From DATAOG01 sp963840925 (GTDB taxonomy: Bacteria; Pseudomonadota; Alphaproteobacteria; Geminicoccales; Geminicoccaceae), in the NCBI GenBank assembly GCA_963840925.1, contig CAWJAY010000019.1, positions 1 to 64,000 of the forward strand: a stretch of DNA of 64,000 nt, read 5' to 3'. Below, piece by piece: positions 55,047 to 63,708 of the stretch. The notes below the pieces were generated by a model. The model worked only from the letters and a program-made list of their open reading frames with translations, did not search any database and was not told where the DNA came from. Position numbers and translations under genes: made by a program. The stretch's first letter is position 1, and each line of letters opens with the position of its first letter.

Positions 55047-55653
55047 ATGGGCGGCTGATCGGCCCCGTCCGCTGCCCGCGCCGGCGCCGCGCGCCGGCGG
55101 CGCCTGGCGCGGCTCGCCGCCGAGCGGCGGCAACGCGATGATCGAGTTCGCGTTCATCGCGCCGATCTTCCTCGGCATGATCGGCGCGATCATGGAGTTC
55201 TCCGGGCATCATGTTCATCCAGACGCTGCTCGAGGGCAGCGCCCGCGAGGCCTCGCGCTACGGCATCACGGGCTTCACCGAGCCGGGCGTGTCGCGCGAA
55301 GATCAGATCCTGGAGATCGTCCAGCAAGAACACCTACGGCATGATCGATCTCGACGAGCTCGCGATGGAGACCCTGGTCTACGAGAACTTCGGCGACGTC
55401 GGCCAGCCCGAGCCGTTCACCGACCCCAACGGCAACGACGCCTATGACGCCGGCGAGCCGTTCAACGACGTCAACGGCAACGGCGGCTGGGACGAGGACA
55501 TGGGCGCCGCCGGGCTCGGCGGCCCGGGCGACGTCGTGGTCTACCGGATGAGCTACGACTGGAGCATCATCATCCCGATGTTCCGGCCGTTCTTCGGCGA
55601 CGCGATCACGCTGCAGCGCCAACATCGCGGTGCGCAACGAGCCGTTCGAGTGA
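55047..55653 (+). CDS. TadE-like pilus protein with acidic DxNGN repeats, frameshifted
   Basis: About 202 residues in three phases. GGAGG stands seven bases before the ATG at 55047. The TadE-type membrane helix appears in GNAMIEFAFIAPIFLGMIGAIMEF, then MFIQTLLEGSAREASRYGITG. Two calcium-loop-like units follow in DPNGNDAYDAGEPFND and DVNGNGGWDEDMG, then VYRMSYDWSIIIPMFRPFFG and the end NIAVRNEPFE. Breaks occur near 55060, 55206, 55326 and 55620. Second gene of a TadG-TadE-TadE set. Confidence 0.75.
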
Positions 55654-55677
55654 GCCTAGGGCAGCGGAGTGATCGCC

Positions 55678-56308
55678 ATGCCATCGGTTATCGCCGTCAC
55701 CGCAGCCGCCGCGTGGCGCCGCCCGGCGTGCTCGGCGCGCCGCGCGCGGCCTGGCGCTCGCGCCGGGCGCTCGGCGCGCTGCTCGGCCGGCAACGTCTCG
55801 GTCGAGTTCGCGCTCGCCGTGCCGGTCCTGCTGTTTATGATGCTGGGCAGCGCCGAGATGGCGCGCTTCGTGCTCCTGCACCAGAAGCTCGACCGGGTCG
55901 CGACCACGGTCTCGGACCTGGTCTCGCGCGCCGAGACCATCACCGAGAGCCAGATCGTCGACATCTTCACCGCCGCCGATCAGGTCGCGGAGCCGTTCGA
56001 TCTGCCCGACCTCGGCGTCGTGATCGTGTCGTCGATCACCAATGCCGACGGCACCGGGCCGCTGATCGCCTGGCAGCGCAGCGGCGGCGGCACCTATTCC
56101 GCGGCCAGCGAGCTCGGCGCCGAGGGCGACGCGCCAATGCTGCCCGACGGATTTCCTGGTGCGCGAGGGCGAGACCGCGATCATCGCCGAGGTGTTCTAC
56201 GACTTCTCGCCGTTCCTCAGCGAGGTGATCGTCGAGCCCCAGGTGATCTATCGGACCGCCCGCCACCGGCCGCGCCTGGGCACGCTGGAGACCGTCGAAG
56301 CCGGTTGA
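55678..56308 (+). CDS. TadE/TadG family minor pilin-like protein, one frameshift
   Basis: About 210 residues. After an Arg/Ala-rich leader comes the pseudopilin-like helix GNVSVEFALAVPVLLFMMLGSAEMARFVLLHQKLDR, then TTVSDLVSRAETITESQIVDIFTAA and a beta-rich periplasmic part (LGVVIVSSITNADGTGPLIAWQ). The phase changes near 56150 and resumes at FLVREGETAIIAEVFYDFSPFL, ending LGTLETVEAG with a TGA at 56308. The ATG at 55678 follows GGAG by eight bases; a GTG at 55669 is possible. Third gene of the pilus-like set. Confidence 0.8.
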
Positions 56309-56403
56309 GTTTCCCGCTCGGAGCTCGCCACCGCGATCGTACGCCGCGGCCGTCGAGCTGCCGCCGGCCATTCTCCTGGGGGATGCCGATCGCGAGCGCC
56401 GCT

Positions 56404-57835
56404 CTAGGCGCCGGGCCGGCCGGCGCGCCCGGCGCCCGTGGCGCTGGCGGCAGCGGCCACGGCCGGGCGGTCTCGAACGCGCGCGCCGCCCGCAGCACCA
56501 GGTGGTCGGCGTGCATCGGTCCGACGATCTGCAGGCCGACCGGCAGGCCCGCCGCGGTCAGTCCGCAGGGCACCGAGGCCGCCGGCTGCTGGGTCAGGTT
56601 GAACGGATTGCTGAACGGCGCCCAGTGGATCCAGCGCGGCTGCCGGTCCGGGTCCGGACGCTCCGGCCGGCGGCGAACGCGGCGAGCGGCAGGGTCGGGG
56701 TCAGCAGCAGATCGAAGCTGTTCGTGGAAGCGCCGCATCCGGGCGCCGAGCTCGGCCGCGGCGCCGGACCGCGGCCAGGTAGTCGAGCAGCGAGGTGGCC
56801 AGGCCCTGGGCCGCGATCTCGCGCAGGCCCGGATCGATCCGGGCGCGCTGCTCCGGCGGTGAAGCCGCGCAAGCAGATTGGCGGCGCCGACCTGCCAATG
56901 GCACAAGAAGACCTCGATCGGGTCCGCAAACCCCGGATCGACCTGCTCGACCTGTGCGCCCAGCGCCTCGAACGCCGGCACCGCTCCGGCGACCAGCTCG
57001 GCGACCTCCGGGTCGACCTCGGCAAAGCCCAGCGTCGGGCTGAACGCGATCTTCAGCCCCTGGACCCCGTCCTCGAGCCCGATCCGGTAGTCCCGGCGAT
57101 CGTCGGGCAGCGCGAACCAGTCGCGGCTGTCGGGCCTGGCGCAGCACGTTCAGCATCAAGGCCGCATCGGCCACGGTCCGGGTCATCGGCCCCAGGTGGG
57201 CGACCGTGCCGAACGGGCTGAGCGGCCAGGCCGGCACCCGTCCGAAGCTCGGCTTCAGCCCGAAGATGCCGGTGAAGCCCGCCGGGATCCGGATCGAGCC
57301 GCCGCCGTCGGTGCCGACGTGCAAGCGCGCCCATGCCGAGCGCGCAGGCGACCGCGGCGCCGCCGCTCGAGCCGCCGGGGGTCGTGTCGGTATTCCACGG
57401 ATTGCGGGTGATGCCGGTCAGCGCGCTGTCGGTGACCGCCTTCCAGCCGAACTCGGGCGTGGTCGTCTTGCCGATCAGCACAGCACCCTGCTCGCGCAGG
57501 CGCGCGGTCGCCGGCGCGTCCTCGTCCCAGGGCTGCTCGCGCACGGTCGTCAGGCTGCCGCGCAGGGTCGGCCAGCCCCTGGTCAGGATCAGGTCCTTGA
57601 TCGTCGCCGGGACGCCGTCGAGCAGCCCACAGGGCTCGCCCCGCTGCCAGCGCGCCTCGGACGCCCGCGCGGCCGCGAGCGCCTGGTCCGGATCGACCAG
57701 GCAGAACGCGTTCACGGCCGGATCGAAGCGCTCGATCCGCTCGAGCACGGCGCGGGCCGCCTCGACCGGCGACAGCTGCTTGGTCCGGTACAGCTGGAGC
57801 AGTTCGGTCGCGCTGAGGACGGCAGGGTCAGTCAC
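56404..57835 (-). CDS. Amidase (amidase signature family), heavily frameshifted
   Basis: About 475 residues after joining. The N-terminal third is intact: DPAVLSATELLQLYRTKQLSPVE, GVPATIKDLILTRGWPTLRGS with the catalytic Lys, and the Ser-cisSer-Lys region TDTTPGGSSGGAAVACALGMG. Breaks then follow near 57325, 57140, 56870, 56770, 56720, 56660 and 56415; pieces such as GTDGGGSIRIPAGFTGIFGLKP and GLKIAFSPTLGFAEVDPEV lie in order in alternate phases, and an ending compatible with the family falls near 56404. Starts at GTG 57835 and ATG 57853 are both possible. The enzyme would hydrolyse a C-N amide; the substrate is unknown. Confidence 0.8.
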
Positions 57836-58636
57836 CGGCCGCCATCCGTCCATAAGTGTGGCCGACCAGCGCCCCAGGCGGCCAAGGCTCGCCGGGGGCG
57901 GGCAGGGGCGGTACCGAACCCACGCCCAACCCCGCTCGGCGCGCGCCCGGGCGGCTGCGCGGGACGCCCGCCAGGTCCAGCGCCGGGCAAGCGCCAGCAA
58001 GCCGAACCCGACCCGCGCTGCACCATAGTCGGGAAGGTCCAGCCACTGCGGCGCCGGCGCGGGGCCTTCTCCGGGACCCCCGAACTCATCAACCCCGGCG
58101 ACGACGGCGCCGGCAGTCCAGCGAGGACCAGGGACGGACCGGAGGACAGCGACACCGACGACCTCCACGGCAGGGTGCGCTGTCCGACATAGCCGGGCGC
58201 GCCGGCTACATCAAGGCGATCCGGGACGGACAGCGGGCAGAGAGTTTCGGTGGCGCTCAATGCGCCGGGGAGGTCGAGCCCGTCTCGTAATGCGAACCCC
58301 AATCCTTGATCGACGCTGACGCCAGCAGCGTGCCAGGCCCGCCGCGCCCGGGCACCCGCCACCCGGAAAGCACCCCGCCGCCGCTGCGATCTGCGCCGGC
58401 CCGGCCGCTGCCCCGGTCCCGCGGGTCGGCTCTGCCCTTGCGCCCGCCTGCGCCCGCTCGGCGCAATCGGAGCGATCGCATCGGCCCCTGCGGTCGGGGG
58501 ACGCCCCGGCTCCGTGGCCGGAGGGTCCCGCCTTCGCCTGCAGCCGCAGCCGCCGGAGCGCCAGGCGCCGCCGCGGCGTGCGGCCGCGCCTGGGCGGAGC
58601 GGGTGGCCGCGCGCCGCCCGGCCCGGCGGTCCCGGC
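57836..58636. other. Long gap of about 800 bases without supported gene
   Basis: Very G+C-rich sequence with overlapping open frames on both strands but no coherent protein, no signal peptide with a matching ribosome binding site, and no recognisable motif. A minus-strand frame just upstream of the amidase has a few protein-like words but no start signal. The base composition and lack of stops come from G+C bias. It may be true intergenic DNA or a decayed gene in a region already rich in frameshifts. Confidence 0.4.
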
Positions 58637-58966
58637 TCAGGCCATCGGGTCGGTCTTGATCAGCGGCAGGCTCTCCCAGCTCTTGCCGGCGGCGACGATG
58701 CAGCTCATGCCGTTCGGCGTCGTGCTGACCACGGTCCAGGTGTTCTTGTCTTCCGAGGCATAGACCTGGAGCAGGTTGCCGTTCGACTGCAGGCCGAAGG
58801 CGACCGGCGCCTCGTCGTACTTGCTGCTCAGCTGCTTGGCGATCTCGGTCGCGTTGTGGCACGGCATGCGCGTGCCCGCCGGCGGCATCTGCTGGGCAGC
58901 GATCGGGCTGACGAACGCGCCGCTCGCGAACAGCAGGCCGGTGGCAAAGAGGCGCAGACGACGCAT
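58637..58966 (-). CDS. Secreted hypothetical protein, 109 aa
   Basis: The ATG at 58966 has GAGGAG eight bases upstream and opens a standard signal peptide (MRRLRLFATGLLFASGAFVS, cleavage near IAAQQ), so longer upstream starts are rejected. The mature domain, MPCHNATEIAKQLSSKYDEAPVAFGL and later VYASEDKNTWTVVSTTPNGMSCIVAAG, has two cysteines that could form a disulfide. I have seen such short periplasmic proteins in alphaproteobacteria but do not know a function. It is probably monocistronic. Confidence 0.78.
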   Translation of the reverse strand: MRRLRLFATGLLFASGAFVSPIAAQQMPPAGTRMPCHNATEIAKQLSSKYDEAPVAFGLQSNGNLLQVYASEDKNTWTVVSTTPNGMSCIVAAGKSWESLPLIKTDPMA

Positions 58967-59035
58967 CGCACAGTCTCCTCTCAATGGGCACGGCCAGGTC
59001 TGGCCCGCATCGCCATTTGGCGCCTCAACTGGTAA

Positions 59036-59052
59036 AGACTTGGTTAAAGTCT
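59036..59052. promoter_or_regulatory. Short inverted repeat upstream of the 109-aa secreted protein
   Basis: AGACTT (59036-59041) and AAGTCT (59047-59052) form a perfect six-base palindrome around GGTTA, about 70 bases upstream of the start of the minus-strand gene at 58966. The surrounding bases are A+T-rich compared with the region, as in a promoter. It could be an operator or a chance hairpin. Confidence 0.25.
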
Positions 59053-59125
59053 CCAGAATTATGCGACCATAAGTAGAAGCCAAGACCGCACGCCAGCTCC
59101 TGCCGGTCGGGGCCCGGCCGCCGCC

Positions 59126-59875
59126 TCAGGTCAGGCCGAGCCGGCCGATTCCGGGCAGCTTCAGCGCCAGGCCGAGCGGATCGATGCCGATGGTCAGGCC
59201 GAGCAGGTTGAACTCCAGGCCCTCGGCGCGCCCGATCGACAGCCCGAGCAGGCCCAGCACCGAGACCTGGAAACCGCTGCCGCTCGGGGTTCGGGCGAGC
59301 AGGCCGCCGTGGTTCAGGAAGTCCTTGCCGATCGCAGTCGGCGGCATGTCGAGCCCGAGCTCGGGCACCTGGCGGCCGACGTGGGCGATGAAGGTGTTGG
59401 AATTGGGGCCGGGCCAGGTGCGGTACTCGTGCGGGTAGGGATAGCGCGCGATCGCCGCCTCGATCCGGTCGATCAGCGCCTCGATCCCCGGGCCGCGCCG
59501 GTCGACCAGCACCCGCGGCGGGTTGCCGGCCCAATAGCCATCGATCGTGCGCATGTTCATCCGGAGCGCCGGCGCGCCCCGGCGCACCCCCCAGCCGACC
59601 ACCTCGTAGCGCTCGAAGGCCGAGGCGCCCGCCCGCTTCATGACGATCCAGCTGTGCACCGCGAAGATGCCCTTCCAGCCCCAGGCGCGCGCGGCGTAGA
59701 CCTGGACCACGGGCCCGGGCGTGGTCGCCGGGTCGGGTGCCAAGCCCGCACTGTCCCAGCGCGCCTCGCTCCAGTGCCGGGGCGCGCTGCCGCGGACCGC
59801 GCCAGCGCTCCAGATCAGCGGCACGAGCACCACCAGCAGCAGACCGCCGAGCCAGAGCATCCTTGCCGACCTCAT
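59126..59875 (-). CDS. DUF3750 domain-containing protein
   Basis: A protein of 249 residues. A membrane-spanning or signal-like N-terminus (MLWLGGLLLVVLVPLIWSAG) precedes the DUF3750 (PF12570) core: VVQVYAARAWGWKGIFAVHSWIVMKRAG, YEVVGWGVRRGAPALRM, YWAGNPPRVLVDRRG and the Asn/Thr segment TWPGPNSNTFIAHVGRQVP, with His and Asn suggestive of a catalytic or metal site. The C-terminus is hydrophobic and beta-rich. The family is uncharacterised. It lies upstream of the 109-residue secreted gene on the same strand but 160 bases separate them. Confidence 0.87.
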   Translation of the reverse strand: MRSARMLWLGGLLLVVLVPLIWSAGAVRGSAPRHWSEARWDSAGLAPDPATTPGPVVQVYAARAWGWKGIFAVHSWIVMKRAGASAFERYEVVGWGVRRGAPALRMNMRTIDGYWAGNPPRVLVDRRGPGIEALIDRIEAAIARYPYPHEYRTWPGPNSNTFIAHVGRQVPELGLDMPPTAIGKDFLNHGGLLARTPSGSGFQVSVLGLLGLSIGRAEGLEFNLLGLTIGIDPLGLALKLPGIGRLGLT

Positions 59876-59957
59876 GTCATCTCCAGGCGATCGCCGCAGT
59901 CACGCGCCGGGGCGGCCAAGTTCGAGCATTTTCCGCGCGCTGGGGCAAGGCGCCGGC

Positions 59958-60455
59958 TCAGGGCTGGTCGCTCTCCAGGCCGAGCCGCGCGTGCCACTCG
60001 CTGATCGCCTCGTCCGGATAGCCCTCGAACACCCGGTCGCGAGGGCCGATCGCCGGCACAACCCAGGGCGCCTTGGCGCCGACCATCAGGTGGGTGCGCT
60101 CGGGCGGGATCGGCAGCGCGGTGTCGATCGCGGAGGCGAACGGGTGGATCAGCTCGGGCCAGCGCGGGTCGAACAGCCACAGACAGCTCGCGCACAGGCC
60201 GCAGAAATGGCGCTCGGCCGGGCTCGTGCACGGCTCCTCGCCCGGCTCGTCCGCGATGCGCGCGTGGTAGATCCGGACGTGCTCGCGGCCCTCGACCTCG
60301 AGGCTCGCCGCATCGCCGCCGAGATTGATCGCAAAGCCGCCGCCGCCCGCAGTCTTGCGACAGATCGAGCAGTAGCAAAGGTTGAACGGGTAGGGATGAC
60401 GCGAGCGCAGCCGGAACCGGACCGCGCCGCAGTGGCATGAACCCTCGAGCCGCAT
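59958..60455 (-). CDS. GFA family protein (glutathione-dependent formaldehyde-activating-like)
   Basis: A zinc-binding CENP-V/GFA protein of 165 residues. Zinc cysteines appear as EGSCHCGAVRFRL, NLCYCSICRKTAG and HFCGLCASCLW, the complete family pattern. The founding member was thought to help glutathione react with formaldehyde, but most homologues have no proven activity. The ATG at 60455 directly precedes RLEGSCHCG; longer frames upstream are Arg-rich and unlikely. About 80 bases from the DUF3750 gene on the same strand. Confidence 0.9.
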   Translation of the reverse strand: MRLEGSCHCGAVRFRLRSRHPYPFNLCYCSICRKTAGGGGFAINLGGDAASLEVEGREHVRIYHARIADEPGEEPCTSPAERHFCGLCASCLWLFDPRWPELIHPFASAIDTALPIPPERTHLMVGAKAPWVVPAIGPRDRVFEGYPDEAISEWHARLGLESDQP

Positions 60456-60601
60456 CGCTCTTTTTCCTCTTTTGGAGTCCGGCGCAGACGCTGGCGCCGT
60501 CCGCCTGCTTGATCTGGAGCGGCCGGCGGCGGAGACTAGCCGAACCTGGCGCCGCCTGCGCCAGCGCTTGACCGCGCCCAAGCGGGGAGAACCGAGCGCC
60601 G

Positions 60602-61471
60602 ATGACCGAGCCGACCCGCCCGCCGCTCGCAAACCCCAGCCGGCCGCGCGCCAAGGTGCCGGCCGGCGCCTGCGACACCCACGCGCACGTGTTCGCGCCC
60701 GCCGGCGTCTACCCCTATGCTGCGCGCCGGCCCTATACGCCAGCGCCCGAGACCGGGCTCGAGGCCTATCGGGCGCTGCTCGGCAGGCTCGGCTTTGCGC
60801 GCGGCGTGCTGGTCCACTCCAACATCTACGGGGCCGACAACCGCGCGACCACCGATGCGCTGGCCGCGCTGGCCGGCCGCTGGCGCGGCATCGCGCTGGT
60901 CCGCCCGGAGATCGACGAGCAGGCGCTCGCCGCGCTCGCCGCGGCCGGCATGCGCGGCGTTCGGATCAATCTCGAGTTCCCGGGCGAGGTCGGCCTCGAT
61001 GAGCTGGAGGCGATGGCGCCCCGGCTGGCCGGGCTCGGCTGGCACGTCCAGATGCTGACCAGCGTCGATAAGCTGCCGGCGCTCGCGGGCCGGCTGCGGG
61101 CGCTCCCGATCGACGTCGTGATCGACCACATGGGCCTGCCGCGCCACGACGACGATCTCGCAAGCCCGGGCTTCCAGGCGCTCCTCGACCTGCTCCAGAC
61201 CGGCAAGGTCTGGGTCAAGCTGTCAGCACCCTACTACGCCGACCGCGAGGAGCCGGCCTGGCCGTTCGCGACCCGGGCGGCAGCGCGGCTCTGGCAGGCG
61301 CGCCCCGGGCGGATGCTGTTCGGCACCAACTGGCCGCATCCGCACGCCGAGCTAGTGCCCGACGACGGCGCGCTGGTCGACTGGATCGCAGCCGTGGTCG
61401 GCGGCGAGGCCGGGCTCCACCAGATCCTGGTCGACAACCCCGCCCGCCTGTACGGTTTTCCGGACTCCTGA
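60602..61471 (+). CDS. Amidohydrolase family 2 protein (PDC-lactonase-like)
   Basis: A metal-dependent TIM-barrel hydrolase of 289 residues (PF04909). Metal ligands lie in ACDTHAHVFAPAG and VVIDHMGLPRHD, and the end of the barrel in FGTNWPHPHAE. The best resemblance is to 2-pyrone-4,6-dicarboxylate lactonase-like and other small lactone hydrolases. Its substrate is not clear; the next gene, on the same strand and 17 bases on, is TrpF-like. Divergent from the GFA gene. Confidence 0.88.
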   Translation: MTEPTRPPLANPSRPRAKVPAGACDTHAHVFAPAGVYPYAARRPYTPAPETGLEAYRALLGRLGFARGVLVHSNIYGADNRATTDALAALAGRWRGIALVRPEIDEQALAALAAAGMRGVRINLEFPGEVGLDELEAMAPRLAGLGWHVQMLTSVDKLPALAGRLRALPIDVVIDHMGLPRHDDDLASPGFQALLDLLQTGKVWVKLSAPYYADREEPAWPFATRAAARLWQARPGRMLFGTNWPHPHAELVPDDGALVDWIAAVVGGEAGLHQILVDNPARLYGFPDS

Positions 61472-61488
61472 GCTCACCGTTGCGACCG

Positions 61489-62148
61489 ATGCGGCGCGTC
61501 CGGATCAAGATCTGCTGCATCCAGTCCGCAGCCGAGGCGCGGCTCGCGGTCGAGGCCGGCGCCGATGCGCTGGGCCTGGTCGGCGCGATGCCGAGCGGCC
61601 CCGGCCCGATCGACGACGAGACGATTGCCGCGATCGCTGCCGCCGTGCCGCCGCCGGTCGCGACCTTTCTGCTGACCAGCGAGACCGACCCTGAGGCGAT
61701 CGTCGCTCACGCGCGACGCTGCGGCACCAATGTCTTACAGCTGGTCGATCGGGTGGCGGATGAAGTCTACCCGCGCCTCCGCGCCACCCTGCCCGGCATC
61801 AAGCTGGTCCAGGTCATTCACGTCGGCGGCGAGGCGTCGCTGGCGGAAGCGGTCGCCGCGGCCGATAACGCCGATGCGCTGCTGCTCGATTCCGGCCGCC
61901 CGCACGAGGCGGTCAAGGTCCTGGGCGGCACCGGCCGGGTCCACGACTGGTCGATCAGCCGCCGGATCGTGGCGGCGGTCGCTTGCCCGGTTTTCCTCGC
62001 CGGCGGACTCCGCCCGGACAATGTGGGCGCCGCGATCCGTGCCGTGCGCCCGTTCGGGGTCGATCTCTGCACCGGCGTGCGCCGGGCCGACTACAGCCTG
62101 GATCCGACCAGGCTCGAGCCGTTCGTCGCCGCGGTCAGGGCCGCCTAA
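61489..62148 (+). CDS. TrpF-like phosphoribosylanthranilate isomerase paralogue
   Basis: A (beta/alpha)8 protein of 219 residues. VRIKICCIQSAAEARLAVEAGADALGLVG places a Cys where TrpF has its general base, LLLDSGRPHEAVKVLGGTGRVHDW holds the general-acid Asp, and VFLAGGLRPDNVGAAIRAVRPFGVDLCTGVR is the phosphate-binding end. However, the FxxxSPR phosphate/substrate loop that follows strand 2 in true TrpF is replaced by GAMPSGPGPIDDE. No tryptophan genes adjoin. It may be a paralogue with another substrate. The ATG at 61489 is chosen; a TTG lies nine bases upstream. Confidence 0.75.
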   Translation: MRRVRIKICCIQSAAEARLAVEAGADALGLVGAMPSGPGPIDDETIAAIAAAVPPPVATFLLTSETDPEAIVAHARRCGTNVLQLVDRVADEVYPRLRATLPGIKLVQVIHVGGEASLAEAVAAADNADALLLDSGRPHEAVKVLGGTGRVHDWSISRRIVAAVACPVFLAGGLRPDNVGAAIRAVRPFGVDLCTGVRRADYSLDPTRLEPFVAAVRAA

Positions 62149-63539
62149 AGCGCCACGATCTTGCCCGGGTTCATCAGGTTCAGCGGATCGAGCGCCTGCT
62201 TGACCTTGCGCATCACCTCCAGCGCGCCCGTGCCGTGCTCGGCCTCGAGATAGCCGATCTTGCCATGGCCGATGCCATGCTCGCCGGTGCAGGTGCCGCC
62301 CAGCGCCAGCGCATGCTCGACCATCCGCCGGTTGACCGCCTTGGCGCGTGCGACCTCGTCCTGGTCCGCAAGGTCGACGAGAAAGATCAGATGGAAGTTG
62401 CCATCGCCCACGTGCCCGACCAGCGGCGCCAGCAGGCGGGCCTCGGCGATCTCGCCTTTGACCCGGGTAATGCATTCGGCCAGCCGCGAGATCGGCACGC
62501 AGACGTCGGCGACGATGCCCTTGGCGCCCGGCCGCAGCGCCAGCGTCGCATAGAACGCGTCGTGGCGCGCCTGCCAGAGCCGGTTGCGCTCCTCGGCCGC
62601 GCTCGCCCACTGGAAATCGGCGCCGCCGAAGTCGCGCGCGAGCGCCTTGACGGTCTCGGCCTGCTCGGCGACCCCGGCCTTGGAGCCGTGGAACTCGAAG
62701 AACAGCGCCGGTACCTCCCGGTAGCCCTCGAGCTTCGAATAGCGGATGCAGGCCGCCATCGTCAGCTCGTCCAGAAGCTCGATCCGCGCCACCGGCACCC
62801 CCGACTGGATGGTCGAGATCACGGTGTCGACCGCGTCCTCGATGCTCTCGAAGGTGCAGACCGCGGCCGAGATCGCCTCGGGAATGCCGTGCAGGCGGAG
62901 CCGGATCTCGGTGATCACGCCGAGCGTGCCCTCGGAGCCGACGAACAGCCGGGTCAGATCGTAGCCGGCCGAGGACTTGCGCGCGCGGCCGCCGGTCCGG
63001 ATCACCAGGCCGTCGGCGAGCACGACCGTGAGCCCGAGCACGTTCTCGCGCATCGTGCCGTAGCGGACCGCGTTGGTGCCCGAGGCCCGGGTCGCGGTCA
63101 TGCCGCCCAGGCTCGCGTCCGCGCCCGGGTCGATCGGAAAGAACAGGCCGGTGTCGCGCAGATGGAGGTTCAGCTGCTTGCGGGTCACCCCCGGCTGGAC
63201 CAGGCAGTCGAGGTCCTCGGCGTTGACCTCGAGGACCTGGTTCATCGCCGACAGATCGATCGAGATCCCGCCGCGCAGCGCTGCGATGTGGCCCTCGAGC
63301 GAGGTGCCGGTGCCGTAGGGGATGACCGGCAGCCGATGGCGGGCACAGATCTGGACGATCTTCGCGACCTCGGCGGTCGACTGCGCGAACGCGACCGCAT
63401 CAGGCGGCGCGCCCGGGTGATAGGTCTCGTCCTGGCCGTGGCGCTCGCGCACTGCGGCGGACGTGGTCAGGCGGTCGCCGAGCAGCGTGGAGAGCTCGTC
63501 GAGCGCGCTCGTGAGCGGGGTCGCGGCGAGATCGTTCAT
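62145..63539 (-). CDS. FAD-binding D-2-hydroxyacid dehydrogenase (GlcD/Dld-like)
   Basis: A flavoprotein of 464 residues that oxidises D-lactate, glycolate or a related hydroxyacid. FAD_binding_4 covers about 45-185 with LPVIPYGTGTSLEGH and DPGADASLGGMTATRASGTN; the FAD-oxidase C domain carries LVGHVGDGNFHLIFLVD (metal-binding His) and CTGEHGIGHGK. The stop overlaps the stop of the convergent TrpF-like gene. GlcE and GlcF partners are not in the window, which favours the single-subunit cytochrome-linked D-lactate dehydrogenase group. Confidence 0.92.
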   Translation of the reverse strand: MNDLAATPLTSALDELSTLLGDRLTTSAAVRERHGQDETYHPGAPPDAVAFAQSTAEVAKIVQICARHRLPVIPYGTGTSLEGHIAALRGGISIDLSAMNQVLEVNAEDLDCLVQPGVTRKQLNLHLRDTGLFFPIDPGADASLGGMTATRASGTNAVRYGTMRENVLGLTVVLADGLVIRTGGRARKSSAGYDLTRLFVGSEGTLGVITEIRLRLHGIPEAISAAVCTFESIEDAVDTVISTIQSGVPVARIELLDELTMAACIRYSKLEGYREVPALFFEFHGSKAGVAEQAETVKALARDFGGADFQWASAAEERNRLWQARHDAFYATLALRPGAKGIVADVCVPISRLAECITRVKGEIAEARLLAPLVGHVGDGNFHLIFLVDLADQDEVARAKAVNRRMVEHALALGGTCTGEHGIGHGKIGYLEAEHGTGALEVMRKVKQALDPLNLMNPGKIVAL

Positions 63540-63570
63540 GGCGCTGGCCTCCCGGTGAGCCGCAGGCGAG

Positions 63571-63708
63571 GTGCTCCAATCCTACCAGCTGGGGGCGCCG
63601 GCGGCACAACCAAACCTTAAGCATCCATGGCTACGATGGCAGCTGCCGCCGTTCGCCGCGGCCTTCGAGGCGTGGCCGGCAGGCGGCGACCAGCTGAGGG
63701 ACCCCTGA
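63571..63708 (+). CDS. Candidate small protein, 45 aa
   Basis: A GTG at 63571 with AGG four bases upstream opens a short frame ending in a TGA that overlaps the ATG of the next gene (TGATG), a common coupling arrangement. The product (YQLGAPAAQPNLKHPWLRWQ, then FEAWPAGGDQLRDP) has balanced composition, unlike shadow frames. It is divergent from the GlcD-like gene. I do not recognise it; the frame could be chance. Confidence 0.3.
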   Translation: MLQSYQLGAPAAQPNLKHPWLRWQLPPFAAAFEAWPAGGDQLRDP

